A DNA stretch of 64,000 bases from JAWWPG01 sp033850885 (GCA_033850885.1 JAWWPG010000009.1:1-64000); one strand, 5' to 3'; numbered from the stretch's first letter, positions 50,986 to 58,763 are shown. Made by a program: numbers and translations. Notes: generated by a model from the sequence alone, not told the origin.

Positions 50986-52262
50986 CCGGCCATCGCCACC
51001 CACGCCTCGGGGAACCCGGGGAACGTCTTGGCCGTGGTCGAGACGTCCTCCACCTCGACGCCGGGAACCACCAGGCCCAGCACCGCTGCCGCGTGGGCGA
51101 GCCGGTGGTCGCCGTACGTCCGGAACCGTCCCCCGTGCAGCGTGGCGGGCCGGATGTGCAGACCGTCGGCCGTCTCGTGCACGTCAGCGCCGAGCCTTCG
51201 CAGCTCGCTGGTCAGCGCTGCGAGTCGGTCCGTCTCGTGGCCCCTGAGGTGCGCGACGCCGCGCAGGTACGACGGTCCGCGGGCCACTGCCGCGACTGCG
51301 GCCAGCACGGGTGTTAGCTCACCGACCTCGTGCAGGTCGATGTCGACCCCGTCGACACTCCCGGACCCTGTGACGACGAGTCCTACCGGGGCGGGCGCGA
51401 CCGTGGCACCGAAGAGCGCCAGGATCCAGCGCAGCTGGTCGCCGGGCTGGCTGGTCTCGACCGGCCATCCCCGGACGGCGACAGTGCCGCCACGGACGAC
51501 GGCCGCGGCGAGAAACGGTGCTGCGCTGCTCAGGTCGGGCTCCACCTCGACGTTGACGGCCTTGACCGGCCCGGGAGACACCGCCCACCTGTCGGGCTCG
51601 CTGTCGTCCACGCTCACACCTCGTTCGCGAAGCATGTCCACGGTCATCGCGATGTGGGGCAGCGATGGCAGCGGCTTGCCCACGTGACGGAGGTCGACAC
51701 CCAAGTCGTAGCGAGCGCCGGCGAGCAGCAGCGCAGACACGAACTGGCTCGACGCGGACGCGTCCAGGGTCACCGTCCCGCCGCGCATCCGTCCGCTGCC
51801 CGACACGGTGAACGGCAGAGCGGCCGCGGGAGTTTCGATGTCGGCACCCAGGATGCGAAGCGCGTTGAGCATCTCGCCCATCGGACGGGCTCTGGCGGCC
51901 GGGTCACCGTCGAAGGTGACTTCGCCGGTCGCCAGCGCGGCGACCGGCGGCACGAACCGCATGACCGTGCCGGCGAGCCCGCAGTCGATGCTGGCCGGCC
52001 CGCGGAACGGGTGAGGGGTGACCGTCACCGACCCCCCGTCCGGCTGCTCCTCGATGCCGCAGCCCAGGGCACGCAGGGCGCTCATCATCAGCCGGGTGTC
52101 TCGGGCGAGGAGCGGCCGACCGACCGCGGACGGCGAGTCGGCAAGGGCGGCGAGCAGCAGGGCGCGGTTGGTCACCGATTTCGACCCCGGAACCGTGACG
52201 GCGGCGTTCAACTGCGAGGCGCGGTACGGCGCCAGCCAGACGCCTCGGCTCGGGCTCGTCAC
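50982..52262 (-). CDS. aroA: 3-phosphoshikimate 1-carboxyvinyltransferase (EPSP synthase)
   Basis: A 426-residue EPSP synthase, sixth step of the shikimate pathway, joining PEP to shikimate 3-phosphate. Seen: TVPGSKSVTNRALLLAALAD at residues 17-36, DCGLAGTVMRFVPPVAALA (LxNAGTAMR region), LDASASSQFVSALLLAGA, and FRTYGDHRLAHAAAVLGL with the DHR motif near the C-terminus. GTG 52262 gives VTSPSRGVWLAPYRAS as N-terminus; the frame is open further upstream but enters the DoxX gene. The stop overlaps rsgA by four bases. Cytoplasmic. Confidence 0.97.
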   Translation of the reverse strand: MTSPSRGVWLAPYRASQLNAAVTVPGSKSVTNRALLLAALADSPSAVGRPLLARDTRLMMSALRALGCGIEEQPDGGSVTVTPHPFRGPASIDCGLAGTVMRFVPPVAALATGEVTFDGDPAARARPMGEMLNALRILGADIETPAAALPFTVSGSGRMRGGTVTLDASASSQFVSALLLAGARYDLGVDLRHVGKPLPSLPHIAMTVDMLRERGVSVDDSEPDRWAVSPGPVKAVNVEVEPDLSSAAPFLAAAVVRGGTVAVRGWPVETSQPGDQLRWILALFGATVAPAPVGLVVTGSGSVDGVDIDLHEVGELTPVLAAVAAVARGPSYLRGVAHLRGHETDRLAALTSELRRLGADVHETADGLHIRPATLHGGRFRTYGDHRLAHAAAVLGLVVPGVEVEDVSTTAKTFPGFPEAWVAMAG

Positions 52263-52311
52263 GAGACACCACCCTACCGGGGGACCTACCCGGGGGGACG
52301 AGGTCGGACGG

Positions 52312-52836
52312 TCAGCTGTGAGCGAGCTTCGCCGCTCGCTTCGTCGCCTTCGAGGCCTGCTTCTTCGCCCTCGCCGCCTGGTTCTGAGCCCGCCAGGACA
52401 GGCCAGGGCGCCCCTCGGTGTCGACACTGGCCAGCAGCAGCCCACCGAGCATCGAGACGTTCTTGAAGAAGTGGACACGCTGGTTCGCCCGCATCTGGGG
52501 GTCGCTGTCCTCCCAGAACCGGTGACCCGCGAACGTCGTCGGGACCAGCGTCGCCGCGAGGGTGAGCGCGCTCAGCCGCGGCCACCGCCCGGTGGCCAGA
52601 GCGGCGCCGGCTCCGATGTGGATCAGGCCGTTCGCCCGCACCATCGTCTTCGCGTCGAGTGGCACGGGTGCCGAGCCGGTGGCCTTGGCGAGCAGCGGCT
52701 CGAGGCGGTCTGTCACCGGCTTGGCTCTCTCGGCGAGATAGTCGGCGTTCTTCAGCGAGTTGATCCCGCCCGCGATGAACATCGAGGCCAGCATCGGCCT
52801 GGCAACCAGCCTGACAAGAGTCATGCTCCTATTCAT
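52312..52836 (-). CDS. DoxX family protein
   Basis: A 174-residue DoxX-like membrane protein. Seen: LVRLVARPMLASMFIAGGINSLKN near the N-terminus, ANGLIHIGAGAALATGRWPRLSALTLAATLVPTTFAGHRFW in the middle and FFKNVSMLGGLLLASVDTEGRPGLSWRA, the standard end of actinobacterial DoxX proteins, followed by a basic Ala/Lys tail (AKKQASKATKRAAKLAHS). Four helices are expected. It lies three bases downstream of the aspS stop on the same strand and 50 bases upstream of aroA, so it may be co-transcribed with both. Confidence 0.88.
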   Translation of the reverse strand: MNRSMTLVRLVARPMLASMFIAGGINSLKNADYLAERAKPVTDRLEPLLAKATGSAPVPLDAKTMVRANGLIHIGAGAALATGRWPRLSALTLAATLVPTTFAGHRFWEDSDPQMRANQRVHFFKNVSMLGGLLLASVDTEGRPGLSWRAQNQAARAKKQASKATKRAAKLAHS

Positions 52837-52839
52837 ACC

Positions 52840-54150
52840 TCATGGCGCGAGCCTGTGCAGATCGCGAGGGAACAAGGTGACCTCGCGGATGTTGGGCGCC
52901 TCGATGAGCCGGCTGGTCCAGCGCTCGAGCCCGATGGCGAAGCCACCGTGTGGCGGGATGCCGTACCGGAACGCGTCGATATAGGCCTGGTACGGCGCGA
53001 GCGGCAGGCCACGCTGTTGGAGGGCAGCCACATAGTCGGCGTACCGGTGCAGCCGCTGCGCACCGCTGACGAGCTCGATGCCGCGGAAGATCAGGTCGAA
53101 CGCGCGGGACCAGTGCGGGTCCGCCGGATCTGGGTGGCTGTAGAAGGCCCGGTTGAGTGTCGGGTAGCCCTCGACCACCACGAAGTCGCTGTCGTGGACC
53201 TCCTTCGCCCATGAGCCGAGAGCGCGCTCGTGCTCGGGCGCCAGGTCGGGCTCGTCCGCCGGTGCGCCCGCGATCTCGAGCGCCTCCCGGAAGTGCACGA
53301 TCGGGAAGTCGGCAGGCACCTCGGGGATGTCAGCACCGAGGAGGGCCCCCACGTCGGGGGCGCGCTCCCCGATCGCGGAGACCATGCCGGCGATGACGTC
53401 GCGGAGCACGCGGATCACGTCGCGGTGGTCCTCGATGAAGCCGAGCTCGACGTCGAGGGACACGTACTCCGCAAGGTGCCTGACCGTGTCGTGAGGCTCG
53501 GCGCGGAACACCGGGCCGACCTCGTAGACCCGCTCGAAGACCCCGACGAGCACCTGCTTGTAGAACTGCGGCGACTGGGCGAGGAAGGCCGGCCGGCCGA
53601 AGTAGTCGACCGCGAAGACGTTGGCGCCCGACTCGGTCGCTGACTCGACGAGCTTCGGGCTCTGCACCTCGGTGAACCCGGCTGCGTCGAGCGCGGCGCG
53701 GAACCCGTGCAGGGAAGCGGCCGCGAGGTGCCACTTAGCCTGCTGCCGAGGATGCCGCCAGGTGACCTGGGCATGGTCCAGCATCGTCGGCAGGCTCGCC
53801 GTGATGGTCGGGCGCCACAGCTCGATCGGCGGGGTGTCGGCCGGGTCGGTCAACGCGCGGAACACCGGGTCGACCACCTCGACGCCGCCCGGAGCCTGCG
53901 GGTTGGCGCTGACCACGCCGGTGACGTCGACCGTCGTCTCCTCGGTCAGCTGGTCGACCTCCGCGAGCGTGGCGGCGTCCTTGACCACGATTTGGGCGAG
54001 GCCCGTGCGGTCGCGGACGACCACGAAGGCCAGCTGCGACAGCCTGCGCCGCCGGTGGACCCAGCCGCTGATGCGGACCGGCTCGCCGGCTCGGTCGGCG
54101 TACGCCGCAAGGTCGGCCGCCAACGTGCGGGGGAGTGGTGAAGCGCTCAC
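52840..54150 (-). CDS. aspS: aspartyl-tRNA synthetase, archaeal-type
   Basis: A 436-residue class IIb synthetase that charges tRNA-Asp (and possibly tRNA-Asn). OB anticodon-binding domain with VRISGWVHRRRRLSQLAFVVVRD is at residues 25-110; catalytic motif 2 is VFRAEPHDTVRHLAEYVSLDVE and motif 3 GGFAIGLERWTSRL. The length and lack of the about 150-residue GAD insertion mark it as archaeal/eukaryal-type AspRS, unlike the usual bacterial 590-residue form, so it may be a second, additional or non-discriminating enzyme. GTG 54150 has GGAGGG upstream. A T-box leader precedes it, indicating control by uncharged tRNA. Confidence 0.92.
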   Translation of the reverse strand: MSASPLPRTLAADLAAYADRAGEPVRISGWVHRRRRLSQLAFVVVRDRTGLAQIVVKDAATLAEVDQLTEETTVDVTGVVSANPQAPGGVEVVDPVFRALTDPADTPPIELWRPTITASLPTMLDHAQVTWRHPRQQAKWHLAAASLHGFRAALDAAGFTEVQSPKLVESATESGANVFAVDYFGRPAFLAQSPQFYKQVLVGVFERVYEVGPVFRAEPHDTVRHLAEYVSLDVELGFIEDHRDVIRVLRDVIAGMVSAIGERAPDVGALLGADIPEVPADFPIVHFREALEIAGAPADEPDLAPEHERALGSWAKEVHDSDFVVVEGYPTLNRAFYSHPDPADPHWSRAFDLIFRGIELVSGAQRLHRYADYVAALQQRGLPLAPYQAYIDAFRYGIPPHGGFAIGLERWTSRLIEAPNIREVTLFPRDLHRLAP

Positions 54151-54157
54151 GATGCCC

Positions 54158-54350
54158 TCCAGAGTCGGTTGCCCTCGAGCCGCGGGCGACGGGCAATTTC
54201 GCGGTGCCACCACGGCTTCGCCGATCTGGAGAGAGCGGCCTTCGTTGACGCCAGGCTCGGGAGTGTCTTCGTCATCGGGTCGCAGTCCGCCTTCTCAGCT
54301 GGCGGCGGCTCTCTGGGCTGCGCTGGCCGATGACTACTCGTCTCCGTCGA
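54158..54350 (-). promoter_or_regulatory. T-box riboswitch leader of aspS
   Basis: On the minus strand the leader carries the invariant T-box core TGGCACCGCG at 54209-54200, preceded by a stem-loop region beginning GGAGACGAGTAGTC near 54345, which resembles short actinobacterial Stem I elements. GAC triplets that could act as the Asp specifier occur in the first half, but I cannot fix which one is used. No T-run terminator is seen; CTCCAGA complementary to the ribosome site (TCTGGAG at 54163-54157) occurs at 54231-54225, so control at translation is plausible. Confidence 0.8.
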
Positions 54351-54422
54351 CGCCTGCGCCCACCCTAGCGCCCGAGCTTGACGGGTCAACGCCGGTGGGT
54401 GGTCCATGGCAGGCTTGGGACT

Positions 54423-55199
54423 ATGTGTGGCCGCTATGCCTCGAGCCGGAAGCCGGAGGACCTCGTCGAGGAGTTCCGCGTCGACCGCGTCGACGTCGCG
54501 GCGCCGCTGGAGCCCGACTACAACGTGGCCCCGACCAAGGACGTCTACGCCGTCTTCGACCGGGTCCCTCGAGACGCCGGCCCTGATCCGCAACCACAAC
54601 GTCGGCTGTCGGCCGTCACCTGGGGGCTGGTCCCCTCCTGGGCGAAGGACAGGTCGATCGGGTCTCGGATGATCAACGCCCGGGTCGAGACGCTTGCCAG
54701 CAAGCCGGCCTTCAAGCGGGCCTTCAGCATCCGCCGATGCCTGCTTCCGGCAGACGGCTACTTCGAGTGGTACCCGACGACCAAGCTCGGGCCGCGCGGA
54801 AAGCCCGTCAAGCAGCCGTTCTTCATCCGCCCAGCCGACGGGGGGATCCTGGCGATGGCGGGGCTGTACGAGATATGGCGCAACCCGCAGGTGGCCCACA
54901 AGGACGACGAGGGTGCGTTCCTCTGGACGGCGACCGTCATCACGACCACAGCCGAGGACGCGCTTGGCCAGATCCACGACCGGATGCCGATGCTGGTCGA
55001 ACCGGCCAGGTACGACGAGTGGCTGGACGCCCGGGTCACCGAACCGGAGAAGCTGCGCGACCTCCTGGTGCCGGCCGCGCCGGGCAGGCTCGAGGCCTTC
55101 CCGGTGTCGACGGACGTGAACAACGTCGTCAACAACGGTGCCCAGCTCGTGGAACCGCTCGCGGCCGAGGGCGGGCCTGATGCCCTCTTCGAGCTATGA
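54423..55199 (+). CDS. SOS response-associated peptidase (SRAP/YedK-HMCES family)
   Basis: A 258-residue SRAP domain protein that forms a covalent link to abasic sites in single-stranded DNA. The catalytic Cys is residue 2 (MCGRYASS), exposed after Met removal. Other conserved parts are DYNVAPTKDV, VTWGLVPSWAKD, INARVETLASKPAFKRAF, RCLLPADGYFEWY with the active-site Glu, and HDRMPMLVEP with the active-site His. ATG 54423 is required to place Cys2 correctly; upstream codons in frame are not used. The stop overlaps the next ATG by four bases. Confidence 0.95.
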   Translation: MCGRYASSRKPEDLVEEFRVDRVDVAAPLEPDYNVAPTKDVYAVFDRVPRDAGPDPQPQRRLSAVTWGLVPSWAKDRSIGSRMINARVETLASKPAFKRAFSIRRCLLPADGYFEWYPTTKLGPRGKPVKQPFFIRPADGGILAMAGLYEIWRNPQVAHKDDEGAFLWTATVITTTAEDALGQIHDRMPMLVEPARYDEWLDARVTEPEKLRDLLVPAAPGRLEAFPVSTDVNNVVNNGAQLVEPLAAEGGPDALFEL

Positions 55200-55825
55200 G
55201 CGAGGTTCGGGTGATCTCGACCCCGGTCGGCGACGCTCGGCTGCACACGGACCGCTCGCGCCATCCCGTGGCGGCACTCGCGCTCGGTCACGGCGCCGGA
55301 AAGGGCGTTGAGGCGCCCGACCTCGTTGCGCTCGCGGCGGCGTTGCCGGCCCAGGGGGTCTCGGTTTACCGGATCGAACAGCCGTGGGTGGTGGCGGGCA
55401 AGAAGGTCGCCCCCCGCCCGGAGACCCTCGACGTCGCCACCATCTCGTGTCTGAACGCGATCCGGGTCCGCCGCCCGCTCGTGGTCGGTGGCCGGAGCGC
55501 CGGGGCGAGGTCGGCCTGCCGGTTGGCGCGGTCGATGGGTGCGGTGGCCTGCCTGGCGCTGGCCTTCCCCCTGCACGCGCCGGGTCGACCCGAGTCGACG
55601 CGACTGCCTGAGCTGCTGGGGGCTGACGTCCCGACGCTGGTGGTCCAAGGGGAGCGCGACCCGTTCGGCACTCCCGAGGAGTTCCCCGAGTCCATCGAGC
55701 TGGTGGTCATCCCGGAGGCGGACCACGGGTTCGCCGTACCGGCGCGGTCCGCACTCGACAGGGAGCAGGTTCTCGCCCTGGTCGTGGAGGCCGTCGTCGA
55801 GTGGGTCACCACGCGCGTGGCCTAG
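55196..55825 (+). CDS. alpha/beta hydrolase family protein (KANL3/Tex30-like)
   Basis: A 209-residue alpha/beta hydrolase. Seen: ALALGHGAGKGVEAPDLVALAAALPAQGVSVYRIEQPW with the early GHGAG oxyanion motif, VVGGRSAGARSACRLA as nucleophile elbow (Ser in GRSAG), Asp in VVQGERDPFGTPEEF and His in IPEADHGFAVP. This matches the dienelactone hydrolase-like KANL3/Tex30 group. ATG start overlaps the SRAP stop, so both are co-transcribed; a link to DNA damage is possible only by context. Substrate unknown. Confidence 0.86.
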   Translation: MSEVRVISTPVGDARLHTDRSRHPVAALALGHGAGKGVEAPDLVALAAALPAQGVSVYRIEQPWVVAGKKVAPRPETLDVATISCLNAIRVRRPLVVGGRSAGARSACRLARSMGAVACLALAFPLHAPGRPESTRLPELLGADVPTLVVQGERDPFGTPEEFPESIELVVIPEADHGFAVPARSALDREQVLALVVEAVVEWVTTRVA

Positions 55826-55856
55826 CTCTCGTCGTACGACGGGAGGCGGGACCCGC

Positions 55857-55882
55857 GGAATGCCTTGCGGGCAACCGGTGTT
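55857..55882 (+). promoter_or_regulatory. SigR/SigH-type promoter upstream of sigR
   Basis: GGAAT at 55857-55861 and GTT at 55880-55882 are separated by 18 bases, which matches the SigR/SigH consensus GGAAT-N18/19-GTT. It lies about 118 bases before the sigR start and suggests positive autoregulation during thiol-oxidative stress, as known for the family. Confidence 0.7.
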
Positions 55883-55999
55883 GAAGCACAAGCAGGCCGC
55901 AGTAGCGGTCGTGTTTGCTCAGTGGTAAGCGGCTGGAGGTGAGGGCGCGTGCAGGCGACACTGACGGCGCCTTCGCCCCGGCGGCTAGGCTTGCCCGTG

Positions 56000-56629
56000 A
56001 TGACCCAGACCCCGGAAGCCGAGAACGACAACGAGAGCGTCGAGGAGAGGACAGCGCGCTTCGAGCGTGACGCGTTGGTCTACCTCGACCAGCTGTACTC
56101 GGCCGCCATGCGGATGACGCGCAACCCGCAGGACGCCGAGGATCTGGTCCAGGAAACCTATGCGAAGGCATTCGCGGCGTTTCATCAATTCCGTGAGGGC
56201 ACCAACCTGAAGGCGTGGTTGTACCGGATTCTGACGAACGCCTTCATCAACACCTACCGCAAGAAGCAACGGCAGCCGATCCAGGATTCGCAGGAGCAGA
56301 TCGAGGACTGGCAGCTCGCGCGCGCGGAGACTCATACGTCCGCCGGTCTCAAGTCAGCGGAGGCGGAAGCCCTCGACCACCTCCCGGACAGCGATGTGAA
56401 GGCGGCCCTGCAGCAGATCCCCGAGGACTTCCGGCTGGCCGTCTACCTGGCAGACGTCGAGGGCTTTGCCTACAAGGAGATCGCCGAGATCATGGGTACG
56501 CCGGTAGGCACCGTGATGTCACGTCTGCATCGGGGTAGGAGCCAGCTCCGGACGTTGCTCGCAGACTACGCACGAGAGCGCGGCTTGGTCCGCGGCGAGG
56601 CCCCGGTGGCAGTGGAGGCGGACACATGA
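56000..56629 (+). CDS. sigR: ECF sigma factor SigR/SigH, thiol-oxidative stress
   Basis: A 209-residue ECF sigma factor. Region 2 is FERDALVYLDQLYSAAMRMTRNPQDAEDLVQETYAKAFAAFHQF in outline with LVQETYAKAF as the core-binding/-10 reading helix; region 4 is ALQQIPEDFRLAVYLADVEGFAYKEIAEIMGTPVGTVMSRLHRGRSQLR. The DVEGFAYKEIAEIMGTPVGT segment is diagnostic for SigR/SigH. ATG 56000 is the likely start; an in-frame GTG at 55949 adds 17 residues, and longer stable/unstable SigR isoforms from upstream starts are known in Streptomyces. The stop overlaps rsrA by four bases. Confidence 0.95.
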   Translation: MTQTPEAENDNESVEERTARFERDALVYLDQLYSAAMRMTRNPQDAEDLVQETYAKAFAAFHQFREGTNLKAWLYRILTNAFINTYRKKQRQPIQDSQEQIEDWQLARAETHTSAGLKSAEAEALDHLPDSDVKAALQQIPEDFRLAVYLADVEGFAYKEIAEIMGTPVGTVMSRLHRGRSQLRTLLADYARERGLVRGEAPVAVEADT

Positions 56630-56931
56630 CCGGGTACGACGACGACGTGGACCCGTGCGCGGACGTCCTGCGGCGGATGTACTTCTTCATCGACAACGAG
56701 CTCGCTGACGCCGACTCCAAGGAGATCCGTCAGCACCTCGATGAGTGCGGGCCCTGCCTTCGTGAGCTCGACGTCGAACGGGTTGTCAAGGCGTTGATCG
56801 CGCGTTCGTGCGTCGAGCACGCACCTGTGGAGCTCCGTCAGCGGGTGATATTCTCCATCCGCCAGGTGCAGGTCGAGCTCAGGCAGGCCAACCCCGGGCC
56901 GTTCCCGAGTTCCAACGCCTCGACGGACTGA
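56626..56931 (+). CDS. rsrA: redox-sensing zinc anti-sigma factor RsrA
   Basis: A 101-residue ZAS-family anti-sigma factor that holds SigR inactive under reducing conditions and releases it when its cysteines form a disulfide. The zinc motif is H37-x3-C41-x2-C44 in EIRQHLDECGPCLREL, with additional C11 (DPCADVLRRMYFF) and C62 (ARSCVEHAP). One Cys fewer near the N-terminus than Streptomyces RsrA. The ATGA overlap with sigR supports stoichiometric synthesis. A strong hairpin terminator follows 20 bases later. Confidence 0.95.
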   Translation: MTGYDDDVDPCADVLRRMYFFIDNELADADSKEIRQHLDECGPCLRELDVERVVKALIARSCVEHAPVELRQRVIFSIRQVQVELRQANPGPFPSSNASTD

Positions 56932-56950
56932 GCCGCCCCACACCAGCCAG

Positions 56951-56981
56951 AAACCCCCGCAGGCGAGCCCGGCGGGGGTTT
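56951..56981. terminator. bidirectional intrinsic terminator between rsrA and bL37
   Basis: AAACCCCCGC at 56951-56960 pairs perfectly with GCGGGGGTTT at 56972-56981, with T-runs on both sides (TTTTT on the plus strand). It ends the sigR-rsrA operon and, in the other direction, the small bL37 gene that stops at 57013. Confidence 0.9.
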
Positions 56982-57012
56982 TTGGTGTTCGAACGGTACA
57001 GCGCGTGGTCGT

Positions 57013-57087
57013 TCAGGTGTTGGGGCGCTTTCCGTGGTTCGCCTTGTTCTTGCGGCGCGCGCGGCGCTTGCGACCGGTCTTGCTCAT
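57013..57087 (-). CDS. 50S ribosomal protein bL37
   Basis: A 24-residue, extremely basic protein, MSKTGRKRRARRK followed by NKANHGKRPNT. Its end (ANHGKRPN) matches the small actinobacterial ribosomal protein bL37 found in mycobacterial 50S subunits. AGGAGG lies five bases before ATG 57087, a perfect ribosome site. Such short genes are commonly missed. It lies between whiB1 and the terminator shared with rsrA. Naming is from recall of the conserved C-terminal motif; confirmation by alignment is simple. Confidence 0.88.
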   Translation of the reverse strand: MSKTGRKRRARRKNKANHGKRPNT

Positions 57088-57145
57088 CGGGCCTCCTGGG
57101 TTCTCGGGGTGCCGGCCAAGTCTGGCAGATGGCCGGGTCAGCACC

Positions 57146-57211
57146 CAACTTGCGACGGCTGAACGGCAACTTTTGCGACGGGTCAACCCCAATTTTGCGA
57201 CGGCTGAACGG
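57146..57211 (-). repeat. three tandem copies of the 22-nt repeat (array B)
   Basis: Three copies at 57146-57166 (21 bases), 57167-57189 (23 bases) and 57190-57211 (22 bases), all in the same orientation, with the forward unit reading on the minus strand. They belong to the same family as arrays A and C. The array lies between whiB1 and the bL37 gene on the minus strand, not between convergent genes, and the copies show one-base length changes. Confidence 0.85.
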
Positions 57212-57342
57212 CAAAAGGCGAGGCCCGGGTTGCAGCCCATTAGCGCCCGGGTGCTGGCAGGCCGCACAGGTCGACCCCAGCCGGCCGCTCCGGTCGTGAC
57301 AGTGCCTGACGAGGTCCGCTCATCCCCTCGGTCATCGAGGGG

Positions 57343-57591
57343 TTAGGCGCGGATCCTTGCACGTGCGTTGCGCCTCTTGAGGGCTCGCCGCTCGTCCTCG
57401 GACATCCCGCCCCATACCCCGTGATCCTGCCCGGCCTCGAGAGCCCAGGCGAGACACTGTTCGCGCACCTCGCACCGACGGCAGACGGTCTTCGCTTCCT
57501 CGATCTGCAGGATTGCGGGACCGGTGTTGCCGATCGGAAAGAACAGCTCCGGGTCTTCGTCGAGACACGCGGAGCGGTGGCGCCAATCCAT
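57343..57591 (-). CDS. whiB1: WhiB1-type iron-sulfur transcription regulator
   Basis: An 82-residue Wbl protein that binds a [4Fe-4S] cluster sensitive to nitric oxide and cooperates with the primary sigma factor. Cluster ligands Cys9, Cys37, Cys40 and Cys46 are present (MDWRHRSACLDEDPELFFP; TVCRRCEVREQC), followed by the G[VI]WGG turn (DHGVWGGMSEDERRALKRR) and a basic C-terminus (NARARIRA). The N-terminus MDWRH and the rest match the WhiB1/WblE group. GAGGAG nine bases before ATG 57591. Nearness to sigR-rsrA is common in actinobacteria. Confidence 0.95.
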   Translation of the reverse strand: MDWRHRSACLDEDPELFFPIGNTGPAILQIEEAKTVCRRCEVREQCLAWALEAGQDHGVWGGMSEDERRALKRRNARARIRA

Positions 57592-57950
57592 GGCGTGGGG
57601 CTCCTCACTGGCCGGTCATGAGCGGGTCATGACTCCGTTCACTCGTGAAGGGATTCACGAGCCTGTCCTCTCGTCATCGCAAGCAATGGCGATTGGGGTG
57701 ACGCAGGCGTCCGGGCGTCAGACATTCTCCTGCAACACGATCGTCGCAAGATACAGCGCCTAGCACAACCCCCGCGGCGCTGTCATCTTCCTCACAATAC
57801 CGCGCGGGACGGCTAGTCTTTCCCGTTGCAGCATCCAGTGTAGAGGTTCGATCCCAGAACCGCAGGGGGACTTTCGGGGGCTGTGGACGAGGCGGCGCGG
57901 CAGGTCCCGGTCCGCACGTCGTCGGCCCGGTACGCACTAGGCTCGACCCC
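57592..57950. other. 359-base region upstream of whiB1 with operator-like repeats
   Basis: No gene is seen. Near whiB1 two direct repeats of GGTCATGA (57614-57621 and 57625-57632, 11 bases apart) are followed by a perfect dyad, CTCGTGAA at 57642-57649 against TTCACGAG at 57654-57661. They lie 23-70 bases upstream of the start codon, a position suitable for regulator binding. The rest, up to the membrane protein gene at 57951, shows nothing I can identify. Confidence 0.6.
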
Positions 57951-58358
57951 GTGACCGCCCCCGACCCGGCCGTTCTGCGTTTGCTGCGAGTCGCGGCCCT
58001 GGTGGTGCTGCTGGAGGCCGCCGCGCTGGTCGCGATGGCGGTGGTCGAGGTGGCATCCCTCGCGTCCGACCGGCTCGTGATCGGGATCACCACGACGATC
58101 TTCTTCCTCGTCTACGCACTCGGGCTGGTCCTCGCGGCCAGGGCGCTGGCCCGACTGCGGAGCTGGGCCAGGGCGCCACTCCTCCTCGCCCAGCTCATCC
58201 AGCTCGGCCTGGCCTGGAACTTCCTGGGTCCGAGCACCAACTGGGTGGCGGTGCTGCTCGCCGTACCAGCCCTGTTCGTCGCCGCGATGCTCGTGCTCCC
58301 CGCGACCACCGTCGCCTTGTACGGCGCACCGCAGCGCGACGATGCGCCTACGCCGTAG
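57951..58358 (+). CDS. small integral membrane protein
   Basis: A 135-residue protein with four hydrophobic helices: ALVVLLEAAALVAMAVVEV, LVIGITTTIFFLVYALGLVLAARAL, PLLLAQLIQLGLAWNFLG and WVAVLLAVPALFVAAMLVL. It resembles uncharacterised actinobacterial membrane proteins; no function is known. GTG start. Its stop is three bases from the stop of convergent sodN, so neither gene has its own terminator in between. Confidence 0.8.
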   Translation: MTAPDPAVLRLLRVAALVVLLEAAALVAMAVVEVASLASDRLVIGITTTIFFLVYALGLVLAARALARLRSWARAPLLLAQLIQLGLAWNFLGPSTNWVAVLLAVPALFVAAMLVLPATTVALYGAPQRDDAPTP

Positions 58359-58361
58359 CCG

Positions 58362-58763
58362 TCAGGCCTGCTTCGTCTCAGCGAAGATCTTGGCGATCTC
58401 GTCGATCTTTGCGAGCAGCTCGTCGGCCTTGGCCGCGTCAACGCTGCCCTTGGTGCCGGTCGCGCCGGCCAGCTTCGTCGCCTCGTTGAAGAGCGTGTGC
58501 AGGTGGGGGTACTTCTCGAAGTGCGGCGCCTTGAAGTAGTCGGTCCACAGCACCCAAAGGTGATGCTTGACCAGCTCGGAGCGTTGTTCCTTGATCAGGA
58601 TGGCACGCGTCCGGAAGTCGTGGTCGTCGTTGTCGGCGAGCTTGCCGATGATGGCCTTCACGGACTCCGCCTCGATGCGCGCCTGCGCCGGGTCGTACAC
58701 CCCGCAAGGCAGGTCGCAGTGCGCGGAGACGGTGATGGTGCGCGGGAAGAAACGAGCCAACAT
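58362..58763 (-). CDS. sodN: nickel superoxide dismutase
   Basis: A 133-residue Ni-SOD precursor that dismutates superoxide in the cytoplasm. The nickel hook HCDLPCGVYDP begins at His15; the first 14 residues (MLARFFPRTITVSA) are the propeptide removed so that the N-terminal His, Cys16 and Cys20 can bind nickel. The remaining four-helix bundle matches in length. The maturation protease gene sodX lies next to it but on the opposite strand, starting 74 bases away. Nickel-dependent control through Nur is known in Streptomyces; no site was verified here. Confidence 0.96.
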   Translation of the reverse strand: MLARFFPRTITVSAHCDLPCGVYDPAQARIEAESVKAIIGKLADNDDHDFRTRAILIKEQRSELVKHHLWVLWTDYFKAPHFEKYPHLHTLFNEATKLAGATGTKGSVDAAKADELLAKIDEIAKIFAETKQA

